Source of the DNA: Parabacteroides chinchillae
GTDB taxonomy: Bacteria > Bacteroidota > Bacteroidia > Bacteroidales > Tannerellaceae
NCBI RefSeq assembly: GCF_900108035.1
Contig: NZ_FNVS01000007.1
Coordinates: forward strand, 1-64,000
DNA: 64,000 nt
Reading direction: 5' to 3'
The notes beneath the pieces are model-generated. The model was not told the origin of the DNA, made no database searches, and saw only the letters and a list, made by a program, of their open reading frames with translations. Positions 45,887-54,860 of the stretch are shown piece by piece. Both the position numbers and the translations under genes were made by a program. Each line of letters starts with the position of its first letter. The first letter of the stretch is position 1.

Positions 45887-48064
45887 ATGCAACTGCCAAA
45901 ACAGTCATTTAAACATGTTGCTCTTTGTATGGTCGCTTCGGCGTTCCTCATGGGAGCTTGTACACCCAAACAAACCATGCGGGTAAACCTTATTCCCAAA
46001 CCTGCCGAAATGGTAGTTGGCACTGGCTATTTCCAAGCCGATACCAACCTGCTGATGGGAGAGGGGCAATCCGGTACTATCCGGTATATCCTCCATGAAA
46101 ATTTTGATGGTGGAAATCCCGAAGCCTACCGGCTCAAAGTCACTTCGAAAGGAATTGAAGCGGAAGCGGCTACCGACGCCGGCTTGTTTTATGCCAAACA
46201 GACGCTTCGTCAGTTAGGCACCCCCGAAGGTATTCCTTATGTCGATATCTATGACACTCCTCGTTTTCCTTACCGTGGGTTGCATCTAGACGTGTCTCGC
46301 CATTTCTTCCCCAAAGAGGAGGTATTTAAGCTACTTGATGCTATGGCTTACTATAAACTGAATACTCTTCATTTCCATCTTACCGATGCTGGAGGTTGGC
46401 GTTTTCAAAGCGATAAATACCCTAAACTGACTACCAAAGGAGCTTTCCGTACAGAATCCGACTGGCAGAAATGGTGGGACGGCAAAGACCGCCAATACCT
46501 TCCTGAGGGCACTCCCGGTGCTTATGGAGGATATTATACCAAAGAGGATATCAGGCAAATGGTAGCCTACGCTACCGAACGCCACATTAACATTATCCCC
46601 GAAATCGAATTCCCGGGCCATTCGGATGAAGTGTTGTTTGCCTATCCGGAATTGTCCTGCTCAGGCAAGCCCTATCAGAACGGCGATTTCTGTATTGGCA
46701 ACCCAAAGAGCTTTGCCTTTATGGAAGATATACTGACGGAAGTAACAGACCTTTTCCCCTCCGAATACATCCATATCGGAGGTGATGAAGCCGGGAAAGG
46801 CGCCTGGAAGAAGTGCCCTAAATGTCAAGCTTTGATGGCCAGAGAAGGCATGAAAAGCGTAGACGAACTGCAAAGCTATATGATACACCGCGCCGAAGAG
46901 TTCTTGATTTCTAAAGGCCGTAAACTGATAGGCTGGGACGAGATACTTGAAGGCGGTCTGGCGCCGGAAGCAACCGTGATGTCGTGGCGCGGCGAAAACG
47001 GAGGTATTAAAGCTGCCCGCATGGGACACGATGTGATTATGACTCCCGGAGGTTATATGTATTTTGATTTTTATCAGGCCGATCCTAAAACACAGCCGTA
47101 TGCAATTGGCGGTTATACGCCGGTTAAGCATGTATATGGCTATAACCCTGTTCCCGTTGATTCATTGACTGCGGAAGAGAGCAAACATATTATAGGCGTG
47201 CAAGCTAATACGTGGACTGAGTATATCCAGACAACCGATCATTTAGAATATATGATGTTTCCCCGTGCTCTTGCGCTGGCCGAAATTGCCTGGACACCGC
47301 AAGACTTGCGTAGCTGGGAAGACTTTAAGCCTCGTATGAATGCCAATATTCCGGTATTGCAAAAGATGGGTATAAATACTTTTACCTTGTCGGACGAAAT
47401 AGAAACTGTGATGAAAGTAGACACAGTAAAGAAGCTGATAGAAGTTGTGCTTGATGCCGAGAAATATCCGGCCGAGATCCGCTATACAACCGATGGATCT
47501 GTACCTACAGCTTCTTCAACATTATATAAAGGAGCTATTGTTGTGAAAGACTCCGCTTATATCAAAGCTGCCATTTTCCGTGACGGCAAATTGCAGGGAA
47601 CGCCTACTGAAAAGAAAGTAGACTATCACCGGAGCATCAACAAACCTATACATTATAACAGTAAACTCTATAGCGGATATATGGCCGGCGGAATGAATGC
47701 CCTGCTGGATGGCTATCGTGGCGGTCTTACCTATTTGGACGGACGTTGGCAAGGGTATCTGAATGACCTCGACTGCGTGGTGGATATGGAAGAAGAAACA
47801 GATATACATAAAGTTTCTATTCGTTTTATGCAACTGATTGGCCCAGGCGTCTTTCAACCGGGTGAAGTGGAACTGTTAACTTCCGAAGATGGCGAAAACT
47901 TCATATCCCGGGGAGTTGTTCCTACAACGATATCCAATACGGATAAAGATCTTTCTTTCCAGGAATATACGTTCTCCGGCGATTGGAAAGCCCGGTATAT
48001 CCGCCTGAAAGCAACAGAAGTAAACAACGGTTTCATCTTTGCAGACGAGATAGTAATCTGGTAG
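45887..48064 (+). CDS. GH20 beta-N-acetylhexosaminidase, lipoprotein
   Basis: The 725-residue product has a lipobox MGAC, a GH20b N-terminal domain (about 30-120), the TIM-barrel catalytic domain (about 125-480) with the paired catalytic residues Asp300-Glu301 in HIGGDEAGKGAW, a chitobiase-type C-terminal segment (about 500-570) and a terminal F5/8 type C (discoidin-like) carbohydrate-binding domain (about 580-725). It would remove terminal beta-linked GlcNAc or GalNAc from host glycoprotein or chitin chains, probably at the surface. A GH92 mannosidase gene follows on the same strand after 79 bases, suggesting joint trimming of N-glycans (inference). Confidence 0.94.
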   Translation: MQLPKQSFKHVALCMVASAFLMGACTPKQTMRVNLIPKPAEMVVGTGYFQADTNLLMGEGQSGTIRYILHENFDGGNPEAYRLKVTSKGIEAEAATDAGLFYAKQTLRQLGTPEGIPYVDIYDTPRFPYRGLHLDVSRHFFPKEEVFKLLDAMAYYKLNTLHFHLTDAGGWRFQSDKYPKLTTKGAFRTESDWQKWWDGKDRQYLPEGTPGAYGGYYTKEDIRQMVAYATERHINIIPEIEFPGHSDEVLFAYPELSCSGKPYQNGDFCIGNPKSFAFMEDILTEVTDLFPSEYIHIGGDEAGKGAWKKCPKCQALMAREGMKSVDELQSYMIHRAEEFLISKGRKLIGWDEILEGGLAPEATVMSWRGENGGIKAARMGHDVIMTPGGYMYFDFYQADPKTQPYAIGGYTPVKHVYGYNPVPVDSLTAEESKHIIGVQANTWTEYIQTTDHLEYMMFPRALALAEIAWTPQDLRSWEDFKPRMNANIPVLQKMGINTFTLSDEIETVMKVDTVKKLIEVVLDAEKYPAEIRYTTDGSVPTASSTLYKGAIVVKDSAYIKAAIFRDGKLQGTPTEKKVDYHRSINKPIHYNSKLYSGYMAGGMNALLDGYRGGLTYLDGRWQGYLNDLDCVVDMEEETDIHKVSIRFMQLIGPGVFQPGEVELLTSEDGENFISRGVVPTTISNTDKDLSFQEYTFSGDWKARYIRLKATEVNNGFIFADEIVIW

Positions 48065-48143
48065 ATCGGAGGAAGACTTTCTACTTACGCATGGGAAGTC
48101 TTTTTACTTATAACTCGGTAATAATACTAAAATTAATAGATAA

Positions 48144-50387
48144 ATGAAGAAGCAATTAATGACCTTTCTCTTGTGTGGCGGCCTTATGGCATCGGCACAA
48201 CAACCGGTAGATTATGTGAATCCTTTCATAGGGACGAGCAATTACGGGACAACTAATCCCGGCGCTATATGCCCGCAAGGAATGATGAGCGTTGTTCCTT
48301 TTAATGTAATGGGTTCCGCAACGAATAAGTTCGACAAAGATGCCCAATGGTGGTCTACGCCGTATACGTCGGACAACAACTTCTTTACCGGTTATTCTCA
48401 TGTAAACCTTAGTGGTGTAGGGTGCCCGGATTTGGGCAGTTTGCTTTTGATGCCTACAAGCGGCGAACTTAATGTAGATTATAAAGAATACGGCAGCCAG
48501 TATAAAGATGAAACGGCTCATCCCGGCTACTATAGCAATACGCTGACTAAATATGGAATCAAGACCGAGGCCACAGCAAGCATGCGTACCGGACTTAGCC
48601 GCTTTACTTTTCCGAAAGGGCAGGGCAATATCCTGATGAATCTGGGTGAAGGCCTGACAAACGAATCGGGAGCAACCGTTCGCATCGTGAACGATACAGA
48701 GATAGAAGGAAGCAAATTACTGGGAACTTTCTGCTATAATCCGCAAGCCGTGTTTCCTATCTATTTTGTAATGAAGGTGAGCAAAGCTCCCAAGCAAATG
48801 GGGTATTGGAAGAAACAACGCGAGATGAAAGGCGTAGAGGCCGAATGGGATGCCTATTCCGGCAAATATAAACTGTATACCAAGTATACCCGCGAAATGA
48901 GTGGCGACGATGTTGGCGTCTGGTTTACTTATGATACAGACGAAAACGAAGTTATAGAGGTGAAAGTCGGCGTTTCTTTCGTCAGCATCGAGAATGCCCG
49001 TCTGAATATGAATACGGAGCAACCCAACTTCGAATTCGATAAAGTACGTGCAGCAGCCAGCGCGATGTGGAACAACGATCTTTCGCGGGTGAAGGTAGAA
49101 GGAGGCACAAATGACGAGAAAGCAATCTTTTATACCGGCATGTATCATCTGCTGATCCATCCGAACATTATTCAGGATGTGAACGGAGAATATCCGATGA
49201 TGGAAAGCCTGAAAGTTGGCCATACAACAGGCAACCGTTATACAGTTTACTCTTTATGGGACACCTATCGCAATGTCAGCACGTTGATGACACTACTTTA
49301 CCCCGAACGTCAGCTCGATATAATCCGTACCATGATCGATATGTACAAGGAAAGCGGCTGGTTGCCCAAATGGGAGCTTTACGGACGGGAGACACTCACC
49401 ATGGAAGGTGATCCTTCCATACCTTATATCGTAGATGCATGGATGCGCGGTTTACGCGATTTCGACGTGGAAACAGCTTACGAAGCTATGCGCAAAGGAG
49501 CAACTACTCCGGGCGAATTTAACCTGCTCCGTCCGGATGCAAACGATTATTTCAGCAAAGGCTATGTGCCACTGCGCGAACAATACGACAACTCAGTCTC
49601 CCATGCTTTAGAATATTATATTGCCGATTGGAACCTGGCCAACTTTGCCGGAGCTTTGGGCAAGAAAGAAGATGCCAAGCTATTCCGCGACCGCTCTTTG
49701 GGCTATAAACACTATTATAGTAAAGAGTTCGGCACGCTTCGCCCTATTTTGCCGGACGGGACGTTCTATTCCCCTTTCGATCCGAAGCAAGGCGAGAACT
49801 TTGAACCAAGTCCGGGCTTCCATGAAGGCAATTCATGGAACTACACCTTCTATGTGCCGCACGATATTAAAGGGTTGGCAAAGTTGATGGGCGGTGATAA
49901 GAAGTTTGTAGACAAACTTCAGATGGTGTTCGATAAAGGGTATTATGATCCGGCCAATGAACCCGATATTGCATATCCTTATCTGTTCAGCTACTTTAAA
50001 GGCGAGGCCTGGCGTACGCAGAAGATTGTCCGTCAATTGTTGAAAGACTCCTATCATAATGCGCCGAATGGTGTGCCGGGCAACGAGGATACGGGAACGA
50101 TGTCTGCCTGGGCTATTTTCTCCATGATGGGATTCTATCCGGCCTGCCCCGGAGATGTGAACTATGTAGTAACTTCGCCAACGTTTGACAAGATAACGAT
50201 CCAACTGGATAAGAAGTTCTATCCCAAAGGCCGGTTGGTAATAGAGTCTGTACACAATAAGCCGGAAGATATTTATATCAAGGACGTATATGCCGGTGAT
50301 AAGAAACTGAGAGGTTATACCATTTCACAGGAAGAACTTGTAAATGCAGGCGTACTTAAATATATTCTGGAAGATACACATAAGTAA
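48144..50387 (+). CDS. GH92 family alpha-mannosidase, secreted
   Basis: This 747-residue protein has a signal peptide ending at ASAQ and the GH92 start PVDYVNPFIGTSNYGTTNPG. The acid segment FHEGNSWNYTFYVPHD has Glu561, and GVPGNEDTGTMSAWAIF followed by GFYPACPG carries the base and calcium region. It is closer to the canonical family pattern than the 3030-5339 protein. With the adjacent GH20 it likely acts on N-glycan structures. The coding sequence looks slightly richer in GC and in C-ending codons than the 0.6-5.3 kb pair. Confidence 0.93.
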   Translation: MKKQLMTFLLCGGLMASAQQPVDYVNPFIGTSNYGTTNPGAICPQGMMSVVPFNVMGSATNKFDKDAQWWSTPYTSDNNFFTGYSHVNLSGVGCPDLGSLLLMPTSGELNVDYKEYGSQYKDETAHPGYYSNTLTKYGIKTEATASMRTGLSRFTFPKGQGNILMNLGEGLTNESGATVRIVNDTEIEGSKLLGTFCYNPQAVFPIYFVMKVSKAPKQMGYWKKQREMKGVEAEWDAYSGKYKLYTKYTREMSGDDVGVWFTYDTDENEVIEVKVGVSFVSIENARLNMNTEQPNFEFDKVRAAASAMWNNDLSRVKVEGGTNDEKAIFYTGMYHLLIHPNIIQDVNGEYPMMESLKVGHTTGNRYTVYSLWDTYRNVSTLMTLLYPERQLDIIRTMIDMYKESGWLPKWELYGRETLTMEGDPSIPYIVDAWMRGLRDFDVETAYEAMRKGATTPGEFNLLRPDANDYFSKGYVPLREQYDNSVSHALEYYIADWNLANFAGALGKKEDAKLFRDRSLGYKHYYSKEFGTLRPILPDGTFYSPFDPKQGENFEPSPGFHEGNSWNYTFYVPHDIKGLAKLMGGDKKFVDKLQMVFDKGYYDPANEPDIAYPYLFSYFKGEAWRTQKIVRQLLKDSYHNAPNGVPGNEDTGTMSAWAIFSMMGFYPACPGDVNYVVTSPTFDKITIQLDKKFYPKGRLVIESVHNKPEDIYIKDVYAGDKKLRGYTISQEELVNAGVLKYILEDTHK

Positions 50388-50419
50388 TTAAGAAGAGGCT
50401 GTCAAAAGCCGGAATTAAG

Positions 50420-50468
50420 GAACGCAGACCCTATTGATTTTATTAATAATCAATAGGGTCTGCGTTCT
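50420..50468 (+). terminator. Terminator after GH92
   Basis: A perfect 20-bp stem (50420-50439 with 50448-50467) and an 8-base AT loop. The T-run after it is short (TTCTTCT), but the stem is very stable. Confidence 0.8.
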
Positions 50469-50770
50469 TCTGCGTGTTCTACATCCGGTAATACAAATCC
50501 GGGGGGGGGAGGGGCATCTCTTTCAACCAAAAGCGTCGGCTGCCCACTGCCGGCTGCAGGAATCATTGACACTCCCCTGATTGAAGCATCCCCCTACTTA
50601 GGGAGATTATTTCCCCCTAGCTAGGGAGATTGTTTCCCCTTACCTAGGGAGATTGTTTCTCCCTACCTAGGGGGATGGTTCAACCAGGGAAGGGCGGGAA
50701 GCCGAATGAGGCTAAGACAAAGAGGGTGTACAGGCGGCGGTATATCCGGGCTTGGGAAAGTCTGGGCTTA
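50469..50770. other. Non-coding stretch between convergent genes
   Basis: This 302-base gap between GH92 and corA 3' ends contains a run of nine G (50501-50509) followed by A and four G, the four-copy tandem repeat described separately, and no credible coding frame. Confidence 0.6.
50590..50681. repeat. Four tandem copies of a 23-bp palindrome-containing unit
   Basis: Units begin at 50590, 50613, 50636 and 50659 in exact 23-base register. Each has a C-rich half, a central TA-containing spacer and an AGGG(A/G) half; the second unit contains the perfect palindrome CCCTAGCTAGGG. The copies differ at a few positions, several of which are matched on both sides of the dyad. Confidence 0.85.
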
Positions 50771-51697
50771 TTAGAACCACTTGATCTTTCTGAATATGAA
50801 GAATGCTGTAGCAGATAGAAAAATGGAGCATAAAACAATGAGAATAAACCCGTGTGGCATGTCTTCCATATAAATTGGAACATTCATACCATAAAAGCTG
50901 GCAATTAACGTAGGCACCATCAGGATAATGGATAAAGACGTCATGCGTTTCATAATTGTATTCACATTATTGGATATAATAGAGGCAAAGGCATCCATCG
51001 TACCGGTAAGAATGTCGCTGTATATGTTTACTGTCAGGTGAGCCTGCTTCAACTCGGTTTCTACATCCTCTACTAATTCTTTGTCCATATAAATCGGGTC
51101 CTGGAAAATACTTTGCAGTTTGGTAAGCATCACTTCGTTGCCGCGGATAGAGGTATTAAAGAAAACCATACTCTTTTCCAACTTCATCAGCGTAAGCAAA
51201 TCTTCATTGCGGATGCTTTTCTCTAATGCCTTCTCTGCCTGCGAAACGGCATAATTTATTTGTTTCAGGTATTTCAGATACCAAACGGCAGACGAATGAA
51301 TAAGACGTAATATCAAATCATATTTATGCCGTACTACCACTTCCTTGCGGCGTGTGTACCGGATAAAGTCAGAGATCAGTTCTGTTTTATAATAGCAAAC
51401 CGTTACTATAATTTCATTATTTGTGATGATTCCGATAGGTACGGTAGTAAAAAGAATCCCTTGCTCTTTGCTTTGTACCGGAATACGCAGGATCGTAAGC
51501 AACCATTTTCCCTCATATTCAATGCGGGCACGCTCGTCGGTGTCGGCAATGTCGCTAAGAAAAGATTCGGGAACCTGGAATTCGTTAATAAGATATCGGA
51601 TATCGTCCGTAGTGGGGCATTCTACATTAACCCAGCAGTTAGGAAGCCATTGCTTTTTTTCTACAAAGCCGGCTTCACAATAAAGAAAACTTCTCAT
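50771..51697 (-). CDS. corA: CorA-family magnesium/cobalt transporter
   Basis: The 308-residue protein has a large cytoplasmic N-terminal part (about 1-240) with long helices and two C-terminal membrane helices (about 248-268 and 282-302). The selectivity motif YGMN ends the first helix (ASFYGMNVPI). The periplasmic loop reads YMEDMPHG rather than the classic MPEL. It forms a pentameric divalent-cation channel. A strong Shine-Dalgarno sequence precedes the ATG. Confidence 0.92.
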   Translation of the reverse strand: MRSFLYCEAGFVEKKQWLPNCWVNVECPTTDDIRYLINEFQVPESFLSDIADTDERARIEYEGKWLLTILRIPVQSKEQGILFTTVPIGIITNNEIIVTVCYYKTELISDFIRYTRRKEVVVRHKYDLILRLIHSSAVWYLKYLKQINYAVSQAEKALEKSIRNEDLLTLMKLEKSMVFFNTSIRGNEVMLTKLQSIFQDPIYMDKELVEDVETELKQAHLTVNIYSDILTGTMDAFASIISNNVNTIMKRMTSLSIILMVPTLIASFYGMNVPIYMEDMPHGFILIVLCSIFLSATAFFIFRKIKWF

Positions 51698-51700
51698 TAT

Positions 51701-51710
51701 TGCCTCCTTT
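51701..51710 (-). promoter_or_regulatory. Strong Shine-Dalgarno sequence of corA
   Basis: On the minus strand AAAGGAGGCA stands just before ATAATG. Such a full AGGAGG is uncommon for Bacteroidales genes, most of which in this window have weak or no match. Confidence 0.7.
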
Positions 51711-51832
51711 CATCATTGTTGAGTGCAGAGGATAATGAGGTGGTATATCCTCCGCGCTACATTAATTTGTACTTGTCTGTCTGTTCTCGCGGAATACTGT
51801 CGTCCATAATTGATAATTACTTTTTACGGTCG

Positions 51833-51840
51833 CAAAGATA
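51833..51840 (-). promoter_or_regulatory. -7 promoter element for corA
   Basis: The minus strand reads TATCTTTG. A minus-strand TTTG at 51863-51866 lies 22 bases upstream, near the usual -33 distance. The leader to corA would be about 130 bases. Confidence 0.5.
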
Positions 51841-51872
51841 GTCTTTTTTCTGTATACTTTGGCAAAAAATGT

Positions 51873-51880
51873 TACCTTTG
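51873..51880 (+). promoter_or_regulatory. -7 promoter element for dnaB
   Basis: TACCTTTG matches TAnnTTTG, 23 bases before the dnaB ATG. Confidence 0.5.
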
Positions 51881-51903
51881 ATTCCCCAATTAAGTAATGA
51901 ACA

Positions 51904-53421
51904 ATGGCAGAAGGAACCAAGAATACAGGAAGAGGAAGACAGAAGACAGTGGTAGTGCCCGATATGGGACGTTTGCAACCACAGGCTCGCGAACTGGAAG
52001 AAGCTGTGCTGGGGGCATTGATGCTCGAGAAAGACGCATATTCAATAGTAAGTGAAATATTGAAGCCAGAGTGTTTTTACGAAAAGTCGCATGAGAAGAT
52101 TTATTCTGCTATTGTAGACCTGGCTATCAGCCAACGTCCGGTAGATATGCTGACTGTGACCGAGCAGTTGAAACGCAGAGGCGAGCTGGAAGAAGTGGGA
52201 GGACCTTTTTATATTTCCCAGCTAACCAGTAAAGTGGCCAGTAGCGCCCATATAGAATACCATGCCCGCATTATTGCCCAGAAATATCTGGCACGCGAAC
52301 TGATTTCTTTCACAGCTATGGTTCAGGGCAAAGCATTTGACGAAACCATTGACGTAGACGATCTGATGCAGGAAGCCGAAGGCAAACTGTTCGAAATATC
52401 CCAACGTAATGTAAAGAAAGACGTTACCCAGATCAATCCCGTAATCAAGGATGCAATGGAGATGTTGCAGAAAGCAGCCAACCAGAAGGAAGGCTTGAGC
52501 GGTCTGCGAACCGGTTTCGAAGGGCTTGACAAGATTACTTCGGGTTGGCAGAATTCCGACCTTATCATTATAGCCGCCCGTCCTGCGATGGGTAAGACTG
52601 CGTTTGTGCTTTCTATGGCTAAGAATATGGCGGTTAACTTCAATACTCCGGTAGCTTTGTTTTCGCTTGAAATGAGCAATGTGCAGTTGGTGAACCGTTT
52701 GATTGTGAACGTATGTGAGATTCCGGGCGAAAAGATTAAGAGCGGACGCCTGGAGAGCTACGAATGGGAGCAGCTGGACTTTAAAATCAAGGAACTTTAT
52801 GATGCGCCTATTTATGTGGATGATACGCCCAGTTTGTCAGTCTTTGAATTGCGTACCAAAGCGCGCCGTCTGGTGCGCGAACATGGCATCAAATGTATTA
52901 TTATTGACTACCTGCAGTTGATGAATGCCAGCGGTATGAACTTCGGTAGCCGTGAACAGGAAGTAAGTACCATTTCGCGATCTCTGAAAGGCCTGGCTAA
53001 GGAGTTGAATATTCCTATTATTGCCCTGTCACAGTTGAACCGTGGTGTTGAAAGCCGCCAAGGAGTAGAAGGGAAGCGCCCCCAGTTGGCCGATTTGCGT
53101 GAATCAGGTGCAATTGAGCAGGATGCCGATATGGTTTGCTTTATTCATCGTCCCGAATATTATAAGATTACAGAAGATGAACGTGGAAACTCATTGATAG
53201 GCCTTGCCGAAATCATCATTGCCAAACACCGTAACGGTGCAACAGGAGATGTGAGACTCCGGTTCAAAAACGAGTTTGCCAAGTTTATGAACATAGAAGA
53301 AGACATCCCGATCCGCGAGTTCTCTTCTAATATGAACAGTGCGCCGGAACCTTTGCCTCCTATACCTCCGGCAGGTGCCGATTTCCTGAATCAGGGAAGC
53401 AGCAACGAGGTACCGTTTTAG
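51904..53421 (+). CDS. dnaB: Replicative DNA helicase
   Basis: This 505-residue hexameric helicase unwinds DNA at the replication fork. It has the DnaB N-terminal domain (about 20-125), a linker helix, and the RecA-like C-terminal domain (about 190-470) with Walker A ARPAMGKTAF (Lys231), Walker B CIIIDYLQLM and the SQLNRGVE loop. The C-terminus is proline-rich. Length is slightly above E. coli DnaB, normal for Bacteroidetes. Confidence 0.97.
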   Translation: MAEGTKNTGRGRQKTVVVPDMGRLQPQARELEEAVLGALMLEKDAYSIVSEILKPECFYEKSHEKIYSAIVDLAISQRPVDMLTVTEQLKRRGELEEVGGPFYISQLTSKVASSAHIEYHARIIAQKYLARELISFTAMVQGKAFDETIDVDDLMQEAEGKLFEISQRNVKKDVTQINPVIKDAMEMLQKAANQKEGLSGLRTGFEGLDKITSGWQNSDLIIIAARPAMGKTAFVLSMAKNMAVNFNTPVALFSLEMSNVQLVNRLIVNVCEIPGEKIKSGRLESYEWEQLDFKIKELYDAPIYVDDTPSLSVFELRTKARRLVREHGIKCIIIDYLQLMNASGMNFGSREQEVSTISRSLKGLAKELNIPIIALSQLNRGVESRQGVEGKRPQLADLRESGAIEQDADMVCFIHRPEYYKITEDERGNSLIGLAEIIIAKHRNGATGDVRLRFKNEFAKFMNIEEDIPIREFSSNMNSAPEPLPPIPPAGADFLNQGSSNEVPF

Positions 53422-53436
53422 CGGATAAAATACATT

Positions 53437-54141
53437 ATGGCGATAGGCAGTCTTTCCTCCTTGCAGGTTTATACGGGAGAAATTATATCTTTAGGTGTGG
53501 CGGCTTCGTGGACAATAACCGCATTATGTTTTGAGTATGCCGGAAAGCGGATAGGGGCGTTGCCACTTAATATAATCCGCTTGCCGGAATGGTGGTTACC
53601 CTGTTTGGTATCGGTCTTTCCATTGTGGGCCGGGGTGGTGGCGGGCCCGAAAAATGGCATTTTACACTTCTTGCCAAAGGCATCTTATTTGGCATAGGTG
53701 CCGGAGTAGGGCAGGGCGTAGGCTTGGCGTTCAGTAAATTAGGAATGTCCTGTTATATGGAAAGTGCCGATCCTGCCAATACAGTCGTTGTACAAATGAT
53801 TCCATTTGCCTCTACGTTGATACGTGCCATAGTGGGAGTGAGCGGCTTTTTGATCGTAATGCTGTCTATGCGGCAAGGCAAAGCCTTTGTCCGTTCCTTT
53901 GGCGACTGCAAAGCAATGACGGCGGCAACCGGGGGGAACCATATTCGGCCCGTTTCTGGGTGTCTCTTTCTCGTTAATGGCTGTGCAATATACGGGGGCT
54001 GGCATTGCCTCCACATTGATGGCGCTTACGCCGATAATCATTCTGGCACCCGCTTGGTTTTTCTTTAAGCAGAAGGTTATTTTGAAGGAAATTATTGGAG
54101 CGATAATCAGTGTGTGCGGCGTATCGTTGTTCTTTGTCTGA
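53437..54141 (+). pseudogene. Decayed EamA/DMT-family transporter
   Basis: Three reading-frame pieces together cover parts of a ten-helix EamA (drug/metabolite transporter) protein. Piece one (from ATG 53437) gives VYTGEIISLGVAASWT through NIIRL. At about 53580 the match jumps to AGMVVTLFGIGLSIVGRG in another frame, so roughly 70 codons have been deleted with a frame change. At a run of six G (53931-53936) the frame shifts again: removing one G gives TGGTIFGPFLGVSFSL and on to a proper end GVSLFFV at TGA 54139-54141. With an internal deletion as well as a frameshift the gene cannot make a working transporter. It starts 15 bases after dnaB. Confidence 0.85.
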
Positions 54142-54185
54142 TCGCCGCATCACACTGTTTAGATGAGTTGCATGGTTTATTCAGA

Positions 54186-54842
54186 TCATTCCCACGGAGT
54201 AAGCGTTACGTTGCGGAACTGTACTTCCTTTCCTTCGCTTTGCAGACCGATATAACCGCTCTTTTGGTTGCTTGTTCCTATATTCTTAAGTGCGCCGTTA
54301 ACATAAACGGTAATTACACCATTCTTCACGAAGATGTTTACTTCGTTCCATTCTCCTGCAGGTTTTTCTGTGTCTTCCCCCGATTTCTTTACAACGGGAA
54401 ACATCGGACGGGGCTCGCCGGGCTTGCCCTGATATTCGGCCAAATCGGCACCGTTAAGGGCAACAAAGTCGCCTGCATTGTCAAGCATCAGGTTGCATTC
54501 GATACCATTCGGGAAGGGATTTGTCGGATCGGTGATCAGTAAAAAAATGCCACTGTTTGCTTTTTCTTTACCGTTTGGCCAGCGGTATTCCAAATGCAAT
54601 TTGTAGTCGCCATACTTTTCTTTCGTGTACATATAGCCGAAAGGCTGGCCGGTGATGTTTATTATGCCGTCTTTTACGGAATATACCTGATCGGCGGGAA
54701 CAGAGTTTTTGTCTACTACAAAATTCCAGTTGGAAAGGTCTTTGCCGTTAAACAACTTGATAGTTTTCTGTGCAACAACTTCACTTCCAGAGCATAAAAG
54801 GGCAACAGCTATGGCTGCCAGAGAGATTAGTCTTTTCTTCAT
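54186..54842 (-). CDS. DUF1080 (3-keto-disaccharide hydrolase-type) secreted protein
   Basis: The 218-residue protein has a signal peptide ending at VVAQ and one DUF1080 jelly-roll domain covering the rest (LFNGKDLSNWNF at the start, NSGIFLLI, GIECNLMLD, and GYIGLQSEGKEVQFRNV at the end). The fold is concanavalin-like; members bind or hydrolyse glycosides, some 3-keto-sugars. It lies 18 bases downstream of ettA on the same strand and may be co-transcribed, though no functional link is obvious. Confidence 0.88.
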   Translation of the reverse strand: MKKRLISLAAIAVALLCSGSEVVAQKTIKLFNGKDLSNWNFVVDKNSVPADQVYSVKDGIINITGQPFGYMYTKEKYGDYKLHLEYRWPNGKEKANSGIFLLITDPTNPFPNGIECNLMLDNAGDFVALNGADLAEYQGKPGEPRPMFPVVKKSGEDTEKPAGEWNEVNIFVKNGVITVYVNGALKNIGTSNQKSGYIGLQSEGKEVQFRNVTLTPWE

Positions 54843-54860
54843 GGTATTAATATTATATAA

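Noticed and set aside
50590-50681. CRISPR-like array
   Set aside because: The four units are contiguous with no spacers and there are no cas genes nearby.
53437-54068. Two separate small membrane proteins
   Set aside because: Both pieces match successive parts of one EamA transporter, so they are fragments of a single broken gene.
54114-54542. Plus-strand 142-residue frame
   Set aside because: It is antisense to the clear DUF1080 gene and overlaps the end of the EamA remnant.
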